NCBI GenBank assembly: GCA_030426475.1
Contig: JAUHYR010000002.1
Span: 1-64,000, forward strand
Reading direction: 5' to 3'
DNA length: 64,000 nucleotides
From: Bacteroidia bacterium
Lineage (GTDB): Bacteria; Bacteroidota; Bacteroidia; Flavobacteriales_E; Vicingaceae
The position numbers and the translations under genes were made by a program. Positions 25,511-33,420 of this stretch are shown here, one piece after another. Each line of letters opens with the position of its first letter. The first letter of the stretch is position 1. Under the pieces are notes generated by a model. That model searched no databases, had not been told where the DNA came from, and was given only the letters and a program-made list of their open reading frames with translations.

Positions 25511-26791
25511 ATGAAAAAAATCTATTCTCTATTATTTTTAGGGTTATTGCTATCATTTATAGCAAAATCTCAAACGATTATGTGGACCGACTCATTTATT
25601 AATGGACAAGGTGCCACCCCTGCTCAAGTTACGGCATGGAATAACTTTAGAGCCCAATTAACTCCCAATGTCTGTTATTCTAAAATGGTTATTAAAGGTA
25701 CTTTTGATACTATTGGGCAAGTTTGTACCGACCCAACTATTGTTTCTGCATATGCAAATGCTTTAAATACAGTTACTGCATACACTAGCCCTTTAACAAA
25801 TGGAAACGTCTGGTCATTATGTAATCGATATTCAGGAGAAGTTTGGTTAAATCCTCCTTCTCAATGCAGTGGCTCAAATTGTCCTACGGGATATATTATT
25901 AGACCTGCAATTGGAGGAACTAATCCGAACTGGGGAGGTGTAAATACGGCAACTTGTGGTGCTCCAAATCAAAGAATGACTTTTATATTTTACTTTGGTA
26001 CTTCCTCAACTATAAGTGCTAGTGCATGTAATAGTTATATCTCACCAAGTGGAAATTACACTTGGACTTCTACAGGTATATATATGGACACTGTACCAAA
26101 TTCAAAAAATTGCGATAGTGTTATAACTGTCAATTTAACCATAAATAGTACGACTTCATCAATAAGTCCAACAGCTTGTGCTACCTACACTTCTCCAAGT
26201 GGAAAAGTATTTACTTCAAGCGGAACATATTCAGATACTATTCCAAATGCAGTTAACTGTGATAGTATTATTTCTATAAACTTAACCATTAATCCATTAC
26301 CTATAATCTCTATTACATCGTTAACTAACGATACAGTATGTGTTCAAACAGATAGTATTGCCCTACCAAATGCAAGTCCTTCTGGAGGTTCGTATTCTGG
26401 AACCGGAGTTAGCGGAAACTCATTTTCTCCTTCAAATGCAGGAGTTGGTAGCTATTATATTGTCTACACCTATACTGATAATAATAATTGTACTAATTCT
26501 GATTCAGTTATGATAACAGTTGATGGCTGTGTAGGAATTAATGAATTTGAAAATTATAACATATCTATTTATCCAAATCCAACTAACGGATTGTTTACCA
26601 TAGATATGGGAAGATATAATAGTATAGTTAACTATACTATTACATCAATAGATGGAAGAATAGTAGCGAAAAACTCAAACATTACAGACAACAAGATTAT
26701 GATAGATTTAAGTAATGAAAGTAAAGGAGTTTATTTACTTAAACTTTACAATACAAAGTCATCTAGTGTATTTAGAATAAATAGACTATAG
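25511..26791 (+). CDS. T9SS type A cargo with unique N-domain and two short repeats
   Basis: 426 residues. A signal peptide (SLLFLGLLLSFIAKSQ) comes first. Residues about 20-175 (TIMWTDSFINGQGATPAQV and onwards, with several Cys) match no family I know. Two repeats of about 45 residues follow, ACNSYISPSGNYTWTSTGIY and ACATYTSPSGKVFTSSGTYS, each ending in NCDSxIxxNLTIN, a pattern common in Bacteroidota secreted proteins. The end is a type A sorting domain (SIYPNPTNGLFTIDMGRYN then SKGVYLLKLYN). It lies between HYR/glycine-rich paralogues and shares their C-terminus and promoter palindrome but not their body, so a C-terminal tail and promoter have been joined to a different passenger. Confidence 0.82.
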   Translation: MKKIYSLLFLGLLLSFIAKSQTIMWTDSFINGQGATPAQVTAWNNFRAQLTPNVCYSKMVIKGTFDTIGQVCTDPTIVSAYANALNTVTAYTSPLTNGNVWSLCNRYSGEVWLNPPSQCSGSNCPTGYIIRPAIGGTNPNWGGVNTATCGAPNQRMTFIFYFGTSSTISASACNSYISPSGNYTWTSTGIYMDTVPNSKNCDSVITVNLTINSTTSSISPTACATYTSPSGKVFTSSGTYSDTIPNAVNCDSIISINLTINPLPIISITSLTNDTVCVQTDSIALPNASPSGGSYSGTGVSGNSFSPSNAGVGSYYIVYTYTDNNNCTNSDSVMITVDGCVGINEFENYNISIYPNPTNGLFTIDMGRYNSIVNYTITSIDGRIVAKNSNITDNKIMIDLSNESKGVYLLKLYNTKSSSVFRINRL

Positions 26792-26881
26792 AAATTAATT
26801 TTTTAATCTAATTACTCTAAAGCCTCATCGAAAGATGGGGCTTTCTTGTCTAAAATATATTCTTGTGACTTGCTCAAAATA
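26759..26881 (+). repeat. 123-nt direct repeat, second copy
   Basis: Identical to 25342-25464. Identity includes non-coding sequence and synonymous sites, so the duplication or gene conversion is recent; flanking sequence diverges gradually. Confidence 0.95.
26819..26847 (+). terminator. Intrinsic terminator after the 25511 gene
   Basis: The same hairpin as at 25402 (within the direct repeat): AAAGCCTCATC, GAAA, GATGGGGCTTT. Confidence 0.82.
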
Positions 26882-26889
26882 CTATTTTG
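26875..26889 (+). promoter_or_regulatory. Conserved palindrome CAAAATA-C-TATTTTG before copy 3
   Basis: The same palindrome with a different central base, ending 39 nt before the ATG at 26929. Retention of both arms while the middle base changed supports a functional inverted repeat. Confidence 0.65.
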
Positions 26890-26928
26890 TCGTTCCTTTA
26901 AGTCTGAAAAACCAGCTAAACATTTATT

Positions 26929-28449
26929 ATGAAAAAACAATTACTAAAATTATTTTTTGGCGTTATTGCAATTAGCTTTAGTTTTACTTTAAGTGCGCAA
27001 TGCCCAAGCATAATGTGTCCTTCAAATATTACTGTAAATAGTGACTCAGGGATATGTGGGGCTATAGTAAATTATACAGCACCTGTAGGAACTGATACTT
27101 GTAATGTTAATTCAGATACTCTTTTCTACACTGGTGCAATTGTAAATTGGAATGTACCTGCTGGTGTAACTGCAATTAAAATAGAGGCAAGAGGAGCTGA
27201 AGGTAGTTTTAACACATCATCATCTGTTCAACCTGGAAAGGGTGCTATAATGATAGGTGACTTTACAGTGACATCAGGGCAAACATTAAAAATATTAGTT
27301 GGACAACAATATTCATCATCAGCCGGTAATGGTGGTGGTGGTGGTACATTTGTAACTGACTCGGCAAATAATCCATTAATTGTTGCAGGTGGTGGTGGCG
27401 GCTCATCCCAAACGGTTGATTCACCCGATAAACATGGTCAGGTTGGTACAACTGGTGGAACAGGTGCAGGAGGTGGTGGAACAGGCGGTACGAACGGAAA
27501 TGGAGGAAATATAGGTGCTACTTTTGCTTCGGGAGCTGGAGGAGGATTATTAACTAACGGAGCTACTGGTTGGACAGCTAATACGGGAGGTATTGCTTTT
27601 ATTAATGGAGGTTCTGGAGGTACCGCAAATAATAATGCCCAAGGTGGATTTGGCGGAGGAGGAAGTGGTTCTTCTTATGTAGTAGGTGGCGGAGGCGGAG
27701 GCTACTCAGGTGGTGGTGCCGGTTCAAATAGTGCTGGTGCTGGTGTTGGTGGTGGCGGAGGTTCATTTAATGCCGGGACTAATCAAGTTAATACTGGTGG
27801 TGCTAATTCAGGTCATGGTCAAGTAATAATTTCCTGGACTAGTGATAGTGTTTCCACAACTCAAATAGCCGGTTTATCAAGTGGTTCATTATTTCCTGGC
27901 GGAACGACAACCAATACATTTGTGGTAACAAGCGGTTCATTCTCTGACACCTGTTCATTTACAGTTTATGTAGGAGGCGGAGTTGATACCTCAGTAAGCA
28001 GAAACCTCTCAACTTTTACAGCTAACGAAACCGGAGCTACTTATCAGTGGTTAAATTGTGATAGTAATTACATGGTAATCAGTGGAGCAACAAATCAAGC
28101 TTACACAGCTACAACAAATGGTTCGTATGCAGTTGTGGTAAGTAAAAATGGTTGTACAGATACTTCTGCTTGTCAAATGATAAACAATGTAGGTATTAAT
28201 ACTGTTGACTTTAAAAACATCTCTATTTATCCAAACCCGACAAATGGATTGTTTACATTAGATTTAGGAAATAATAATAAAGCCGTAAACTACACCATAA
28301 CTTCAATAGATGGAAGAATAGTAGAACAAAAAGTAAACATTACAGATAATAAAATCATGATAGATTTAAGTAATGAAAATAAAGGAGTTTATTTACTTAA
28401 ACTTTACAATACAAAGTCATCTAGTGTATTTAGAATAACTAAACTATAA
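26929..28449 (+). CDS. T9SS type A cargo: HYR domain split by a glycine-rich domain (copy 3)
   Basis: 506 residues, closest to copy 1: the first residues MKKQLLKLF are shared, then CPSNITVNSDSGICGAIVNY (first HYR half). A glycine-rich domain spans about residues 60-300 (LKILVGQQYSSSAGNGGGGG, VAGGGGGSSQ, SGHGQVIISW). The HYR end is TQIAGLSSGSLFPGGTTTN. Next come the Ig-like segment with TYQWLNCDSNYMVISGATNQ and a type A sorting domain (SIYPNPTNGLFTLDLG, VYLLKLYNTKSSSVFR). It is the last of the four-gene cluster and is followed by its own hairpin. A surface-structural role is likely; no enzyme motif is seen. Confidence 0.85.
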   Translation: MKKQLLKLFFGVIAISFSFTLSAQCPSIMCPSNITVNSDSGICGAIVNYTAPVGTDTCNVNSDTLFYTGAIVNWNVPAGVTAIKIEARGAEGSFNTSSSVQPGKGAIMIGDFTVTSGQTLKILVGQQYSSSAGNGGGGGTFVTDSANNPLIVAGGGGGSSQTVDSPDKHGQVGTTGGTGAGGGGTGGTNGNGGNIGATFASGAGGGLLTNGATGWTANTGGIAFINGGSGGTANNNAQGGFGGGGSGSSYVVGGGGGGYSGGGAGSNSAGAGVGGGGGSFNAGTNQVNTGGANSGHGQVIISWTSDSVSTTQIAGLSSGSLFPGGTTTNTFVVTSGSFSDTCSFTVYVGGGVDTSVSRNLSTFTANETGATYQWLNCDSNYMVISGATNQAYTATTNGSYAVVVSKNGCTDTSACQMINNVGINTVDFKNISIYPNPTNGLFTLDLGNNNKAVNYTITSIDGRIVEQKVNITDNKIMIDLSNENKGVYLLKLYNTKSSSVFRITKL

Positions 28450-28475
28450 AATTAAACTAGTTTACTCCTCCTATT

Positions 28476-28504
28476 AAAGCCTCATCCAACGATGGGGCTT
28501 TTTA
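28476..28504 (+). terminator. Intrinsic terminator after copy 3
   Basis: AAAGCCTCATC, a CAAC loop and GATGGGGCTTT followed by TT: the fourth member of the cluster's hairpin family. Confidence 0.82.
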
Positions 28505-28612
28505 GTTAAACAATAAATATCAAACTATTGGATAGTAATAAGTCATTTGTTTTCCTGTTACTTTTTTTTGTAGAGGTTAAGCAAAATAAAAGGACAAAAA
28601 TTTACTTCCATC

Positions 28613-28639
28613 AAAAAAGCCTTGCATTTGCAAGGCTTT
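28613..28639 (-). terminator. Terminator of the nqr operon
   Basis: AAAGCCTTGCA and TGCAAGGCTTT form an 11-bp stem with a 2-nt spacer (so the stem top opens to form a loop). On the minus strand it is followed by a T run, placing it 28 nt after the nqrF stop. Confidence 0.82.
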
Positions 28640-28667
28640 ACTTATATTTTTCTATTTGTAATACTAA

Positions 28668-29975
28668 CTATCCTCCAAAGTCATCGAATGATACATTTTC
28701 AGGAGGAACTCCCCAGTCATCACACATTTTTAATACTGCCTGATTCATTAATGGAGGTCCACAGAAATAAAATTCAATATCTTCAGGAGCATCATGCTTA
28801 CTTAAATATTGGTCTATTACAGCTTGATGAACAAAGCCAACAAAACCATCACCTTCCTTATCATCCATGTCTTTTTTCACTTTCCAGTTATCTTCAGGTA
28901 ATGGCTCAGACAATACTACATAAAACCTAAAGTTCGGAAATTCTTTTTCAATTTTCTGAAAATGGTCTAAGTAAAATAATTCTCTTTTAGAACGCCCACC
29001 GTACCAATAGGTAACTTTTCTACCTGTTTTAAGAGTATGAAACAAATGGAATAAATGAGAACGCATTGGAGCCATACCAGCACCACCTCCAATATAAAGC
29101 ATTTCTGCACCGGTTTCTTTAATAAAGAACTCTCCGTAAGGTCCTGAAATAACCACTTTATCTCCCGGCTTACAACCAAATACATAAGAAGAACAAATAC
29201 CAGGGTTTACATCCATCCATTTATTTTTTGCTCTGTCCCAAGGTGGAGTCGCAATACGGATATTCAACATAATAATATTACCTTCTGCAGGGTGATTTGC
29301 CATAGAATAAGCTCTAAAAATTGGCTCATCATTTTTCATTTTTAAATCCCACAGTTGATATTTATCCCATTCCGCTTTAAAGTCCATAGGGTCTCTACCG
29401 TGAATATTCACTAAATCAGGGTGAGCAGTAATATCAATATCTTTAAAATCAACCGTTATAGCCGGCACATCAATCTGGATGTAGCCACCTGCTTCAAAAT
29501 GCATATTTTCTCCTGGAGGAAGTTTTACCACAAATTCTTTAATAAAAGATGCGACATTATAATTAGAAACAACTTCACACTCCCACTTCTTAATACCAAA
29601 AATTTCTTCAGGTATTTTGATTTTCATGTCATTTTTTACTTTCACTTGACATCCCAGTCTCCAGTGATCTTGAATTTCTTTTCTTGAAAAGTAAGGTGCT
29701 TCGGTTGGCAAAATTTCACCACCGCCTTCTAAAACCTGACACTTACACATGGCACAAGTACCTCCACCACCACAAGCAGAAGGTAAAAATATTTTATTAT
29801 TACCAAGTGTATTTAAGATAGTACCACCTGCATCTACCTCAACTATTTGTCCATTAATATCAAGTTTAACAGGACCGGAAGCCGTTAATTTAGCTTTAGC
29901 CCAAAGCAATAATGCAACCAGCAATAAGGTTACTGTTAAAAAAATTGCAATCGTAAGTACTAAGGTTATACCCAT
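28668..29975 (-). CDS. nqrF: Na+-translocating NADH:quinone reductase subunit F
   Basis: 435 residues. NqrF takes electrons from NADH through FAD to a 2Fe-2S centre. One N-terminal membrane helix (residues 4-26) anchors it. The ferredoxin domain has C68, C74 and C77 (SACGGGGTCAMCKC) and a fourth Cys in WRLGC. The FAD site is FRAYSMANHP. The NAD-binding part has MLYIGGGAGMAPMRSHLFH and ends FYFCGPPLMNQAV, with the usual C-terminal SFDDFGG. It is the last gene of nqrABCDEF and is followed by a terminator. It is slightly longer than the Vibrio protein. Confidence 0.97.
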   Translation of the reverse strand: MGITLVLTIAIFLTVTLLLVALLLWAKAKLTASGPVKLDINGQIVEVDAGGTILNTLGNNKIFLPSACGGGGTCAMCKCQVLEGGGEILPTEAPYFSRKEIQDHWRLGCQVKVKNDMKIKIPEEIFGIKKWECEVVSNYNVASFIKEFVVKLPPGENMHFEAGGYIQIDVPAITVDFKDIDITAHPDLVNIHGRDPMDFKAEWDKYQLWDLKMKNDEPIFRAYSMANHPAEGNIIMLNIRIATPPWDRAKNKWMDVNPGICSSYVFGCKPGDKVVISGPYGEFFIKETGAEMLYIGGGAGMAPMRSHLFHLFHTLKTGRKVTYWYGGRSKRELFYLDHFQKIEKEFPNFRFYVVLSEPLPEDNWKVKKDMDDKEGDGFVGFVHQAVIDQYLSKHDAPEDIEFYFCGPPLMNQAVLKMCDDWGVPPENVSFDDFGG

Positions 29976-29993
29976 CTCTAACGTTTTAAAATA

Positions 29994-30611
29994 TTATAAT
30001 TCAACTCCCATAAAGCTCATGAAAGCAATACCCATAAGCCCTGTAATAATAAATGTTATTCCTAATCCTCTAAGCGGAGCAGGAACGTGAGAATATCTGA
30101 TTTTTTCTCTGATAGCTGCAATAGCAACAATTGCCAATAACCAACCTACACCGGAACCAAGTCCGAAAATAGTAGCTTCCCCAATGTTTGGATATTGACG
30201 CTCTTGCATAAACAAAGCACCTCCTAAGATAGAACAGTTAACCGCTATTAATGGTAAAAATATACCTAGCGCACCGTAAAGAGCCGGAGCAAATTTTTCA
30301 ACTGCCATCTCAACTAATTGTACCATTGAAGCAATAACGGCAATAAACATAATGAAGCTTAAAAAGCTTAAATCAAGAGTGGCAAAATCTTCTCCTAACC
30401 AAGCTAGTGCTCCTTCTTTTAGTAAATAATTTTCTAATAAGTAGTTAATTGGAACCGTAATACCCAATACAAATATTACAGCCGCTCCTAAACCAACTGC
30501 TGTTTTTACCGTTTTTGATACAGCAAGGTATGAACACATGCCCAAGAAGTAGGCAAAAATCATGTTCTCAATAAAAATACCTTTTACAAATATGCTAGCT
30601 AAGTTTTCCAT
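29994..30611 (-). CDS. nqrE: Na+-translocating NADH:quinone reductase subunit E
   Basis: 205 residues, six membrane helices. NqrE and NqrD are homologous inverted-topology subunits that share an iron centre in the membrane core. [20 protein letters not shown] carries the first conserved Cys, and [19 protein letters not shown] the second. It lies 2 nt from the nqrD stop and 18 nt from nqrF. Confidence 0.97.
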   Translation of the reverse strand: MENLASIFVKGIFIENMIFAYFLGMCSYLAVSKTVKTAVGLGAAVIFVLGITVPINYLLENYLLKEGALAWLGEDFATLDLSFLSFIMFIAVIASMVQLVEMAVEKFAPALYGALGIFLPLIAVNCSILGGALFMQERQYPNIGEATIFGLGSGVGWLLAIVAIAAIREKIRYSHVPAPLRGLGITFIITGLMGIAFMSFMGVEL

Positions 30612-30613
30612 TT

Positions 30614-31288
30614 TTAAGCTTCAATTAGTTTAGTGTTTTTACTTCTTTGCACCCAGATATAAACTCCAACAACTATAAGTGCCATTGGAGGTAAAATCAT
30701 AAGTCCGTTATTTGAATATCCCATATCGTAAAATGATTGTGGAATTAATTGAAAACCCCAAAGCTTTCCTGAGCCCAACAATTCTCTGAAGAATGCTACC
30801 ACAATTAATATTAAACCATATCCTGCTGCATTACCAACAGCATCAAGGAAAGACGGCCAAGGTTTATTAGCTAAAGAAAATGCCTCTATTCTACCCATGA
30901 TAATACAGTTAGTAATAATAAGTCCAACAAATACAGAAAGTTGTTTACTCACATCATAAACAAACGCTTTTAAAACTTGATCAACCAAAATTACCATTGC
31001 CGCAACGATAACAAGTTGAACGATAATTCTAACCCTTGAAGGAATCATATTTCTTAATACCGAAGTAATAAAAGTAGAACCTATTAATACTACTAATACC
31101 GATAACGACATTACAACTGCCTGCTTCACCTGAACGGTAATAGCCAAAGCAGAACAAATACCAAGTACTTGTACTGTAATTGGATTACTATCATCTAATG
31201 GGTCAGTAATCAGCTTTTTATTTTTCTTAGAAAATAAAGGTTCTTTTTTAACCTCTTCTTTTACTTCTTCTGCAACTGCTGTACTCAT
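30614..31288 (-). CDS. nqrD: Na+-translocating NADH:quinone reductase subunit D
   Basis: 224 residues. A Lys/Glu-rich cytoplasmic N-terminus (about 25 residues longer than in Vibrio) comes before six membrane helices. [19 protein letters not shown] and [19 protein letters not shown] hold the two conserved Cys that, with NqrE, bind the membrane iron centre. It overlaps or abuts its neighbours closely, as expected for an operon. Confidence 0.96.
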   Translation of the reverse strand: MSTAVAEEVKEEVKKEPLFSKKNKKLITDPLDDSNPITVQVLGICSALAITVQVKQAVVMSLSVLVVLIGSTFITSVLRNMIPSRVRIIVQLVIVAAMVILVDQVLKAFVYDVSKQLSVFVGLIITNCIIMGRIEAFSLANKPWPSFLDAVGNAAGYGLILIVVAFFRELLGSGKLWGFQLIPQSFYDMGYSNNGLMILPPMALIVVGVYIWVQRSKNTKLIEA

Positions 31289-31309
31289 TTTATTTAGAGT
31301 TTAGTTTTG

Positions 31310-32182
31310 TTAAATCTGATTATTTAAGGTATCTACCGGTAAAGAATCAGCAGGAAGTGAATCAGAAACCGGCATTTCTACTTCGGGTTCTTCAACTTTT
31401 ACTTCACTTTTATTTAACGACTTAAAATATGGTTCGTAAATCTTTAATGTTCTATATACCATTTCAGAAACACCGTTACTGGTAATTGTTCCTCCACTTA
31501 TAGCATCTACTCCATGCATATCACCTTCAGGTGCACCACCTTTAACTACTGAAACAGATACGTAATTACCATTTTCATCAAAAAGTGTTTTTCCAACAAA
31601 TGGTGCAGAAAACCAATTCTCTTTAATTTCAGCACCTAATCCAGGAGTTTCTGTTTTATGGTCAAATGTAGCTCCGGCAACAGTATTACCGTCAGAGTTA
31701 ATTGCTATATAACCCCAAATAGGTCCCCAAAGACCTTTACCAACCATTGGAACAATATACTTTTTTGAACCATCATCTCCGCTATAAACAAAAAGTGGAA
31801 AATTTGCTCCATCTTTTCCAAAAGACATCAATTCTTTTCTCATTGCTGCTTCATCATCCTTATTAGCAGAATAGATATTACTCATTCCTGACTTATAGTC
31901 TTTAAGAACATCTACATCAAAAGCTTTTATCTCAGTTTCTTTTACTTCTCCGTTTCCGTTTATAATTATCTGATCAGTAATATACTGGTTAAATTTATCG
32001 CTAGCTTCTTCAGCACTAACAGTAATACCCACAGAAGATAAAATGTTCTGCATTTTTTCTCTCTTCACGTTTTCTGCCTGAAATGGCTTTAAACCTACTG
32101 CGGCAATAGCCAGTAAAGAGCCTACTACTACAACCATTACTGTTGAGAATATAAAGGTGTATTTATTGCTATTAATATCCAT
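31310..32182 (-). CDS. nqrC: Na+-translocating NADH:quinone reductase subunit C
   Basis: 290 residues. One N-terminal helix anchors a periplasmic FMN-binding domain. The flavinylation site is DAISGGTITSNGV, with T232 the expected FMN-phosphoester threonine (the family's SGAT-type motif). Also present are LWGPIWGYIAI and DHKTETPGLGAEI. The last about 30 residues form an unusual Glu/Pro/Asp tail (VKVEEPEVEMPVSDSLPADS) that I do not know from Vibrio NqrC. No apbE (flavin transferase) gene is in the window, so it must be elsewhere for this subunit and NqrB to mature. Confidence 0.96.
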   Translation of the reverse strand: MDINSNKYTFIFSTVMVVVVGSLLAIAAVGLKPFQAENVKREKMQNILSSVGITVSAEEASDKFNQYITDQIIINGNGEVKETEIKAFDVDVLKDYKSGMSNIYSANKDDEAAMRKELMSFGKDGANFPLFVYSGDDGSKKYIVPMVGKGLWGPIWGYIAINSDGNTVAGATFDHKTETPGLGAEIKENWFSAPFVGKTLFDENGNYVSVSVVKGGAPEGDMHGVDAISGGTITSNGVSEMVYRTLKIYEPYFKSLNKSEVKVEEPEVEMPVSDSLPADSLPVDTLNNQI

Positions 32183-32191
32183 AGTTATATG

Positions 32192-33403
32192 TTATGCTGC
32201 TACTTTAACTTGTTTTAATCTACTAATTCTTTTCTTCACATTAGCCTGAAGAACATAATGATCAATTAATGGTGCCATTACATTCATAAATAAGATTGCT
32301 AACATCATTCCCTCAGGGTATGCCGGATTAAACACTCGAATCATAATGGCAAAAAACCCTATAAAAAACCCGTAAATAATTTTTCCGGTAGGTGTCTGTG
32401 ATGCGGTAACAGGATCAGTTGCCATAAATACTAATCCAAATAAAAATCCACCGGCAAGTATTTGGTCAATAGGACTTACTTCCATAAATGGATTTATACC
32501 CACTAGGTTAAATATGTATGACATAGTTAATCCGCCTACAAGCACCGAAGCCATAATTCTAAAACTTCCAATTCCTGTGTAGATAAGTATTAAAGCACCT
32601 ATTAAACAAGCAACCGCAGAAGTTTCTCCAATAGAGCCCGGCATATTACCGATAAACATCTCCATAGTAGAATATGTTTTATCCATAATTCCTTGTACCG
32701 CATCAGGATTATCTTTTACACCAATTGTTTGTGCCCACATTCCTAGCTGAGTTTCTCCGGCTGTAGCATCAGGAAGTTCACTTACCCAAACTTGGTCTCC
32801 ACTCATTTTGGTAGGATAAGCAAAGAATAAAAATGCTCTGGCTGTTAACGCAACATTTAAAATATTCATCCCTGTTCCTCCAAAAACTTCTTTACCAAAT
32901 ATTACTGCAAAAACCGTAGCAACAGCTACCATCCATAGAGGTATATCTACCGGAAGAATTAATGGGATTAACATCCCTGAAACTAAAAACCCTTCTTGAA
33001 TAGAATGTTTTTTAACAATACAAAAGGCAAACTCAACACCCAAACCAACAGCATAAGACACAATAACTATAGGGAGTACTTTCATAGCTCCATATAGAAT
33101 TTTGTCCCACAACATTACATTCCAAGCATCTTCAGGAGAAATTTCGCCATTAAACAAATAATGTTGGTGTCCGGTATTCCAAATTCCAAATAACAAACAT
33201 GGAATTAGGGCAAGGACTACTGTAATCATTGTTCGTTTTAAGTCAATCCCGTCTCTTATGTGAGCTCCTTTATGTGCTGTATGTCCTGGCACAAAAAGAA
33301 AAGTTTCCATACCATCATAAACCGGATATAACTTTTCAAATTTTCCTCCCTTTTCAAAGTGAGGCTTAATTTTTTCGTGAAGAAATTTTTCTAAAAATCT
33401 CAT
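32192..33403 (-). CDS. nqrB: Na+-translocating NADH:quinone reductase subunit B
   Basis: 403 residues, about ten membrane helices. NqrB is the main Na+-pathway subunit and carries a covalent FMN and riboflavin. The PGSIGETSAVACLIGALILI segment (residues about 260-280) is the region where the FMN-bearing Thr lies in the family. The N-terminal HTAHKGAHIRDGIDLKRTMI and later FATDPVTASQTPTGKIIYG are conserved blocks. It lies 17 nt after nqrA and 9 nt before nqrC. Confidence 0.97.
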   Translation of the reverse strand: MRFLEKFLHEKIKPHFEKGGKFEKLYPVYDGMETFLFVPGHTAHKGAHIRDGIDLKRTMITVVLALIPCLLFGIWNTGHQHYLFNGEISPEDAWNVMLWDKILYGAMKVLPIVIVSYAVGLGVEFAFCIVKKHSIQEGFLVSGMLIPLILPVDIPLWMVAVATVFAVIFGKEVFGGTGMNILNVALTARAFLFFAYPTKMSGDQVWVSELPDATAGETQLGMWAQTIGVKDNPDAVQGIMDKTYSTMEMFIGNMPGSIGETSAVACLIGALILIYTGIGSFRIMASVLVGGLTMSYIFNLVGINPFMEVSPIDQILAGGFLFGLVFMATDPVTASQTPTGKIIYGFFIGFFAIMIRVFNPAYPEGMMLAILFMNVMAPLIDHYVLQANVKKRISRLKQVKVAA

Positions 33404-33420
33404 AGTTTAAATACTATATA

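Noticed and set aside
28505-28667. Possible small RNA or gene between copy 3 and nqrF
   Set aside because: Apart from the nqr terminator hairpin I see only AT-rich sequence with no promoter box or conserved frame.
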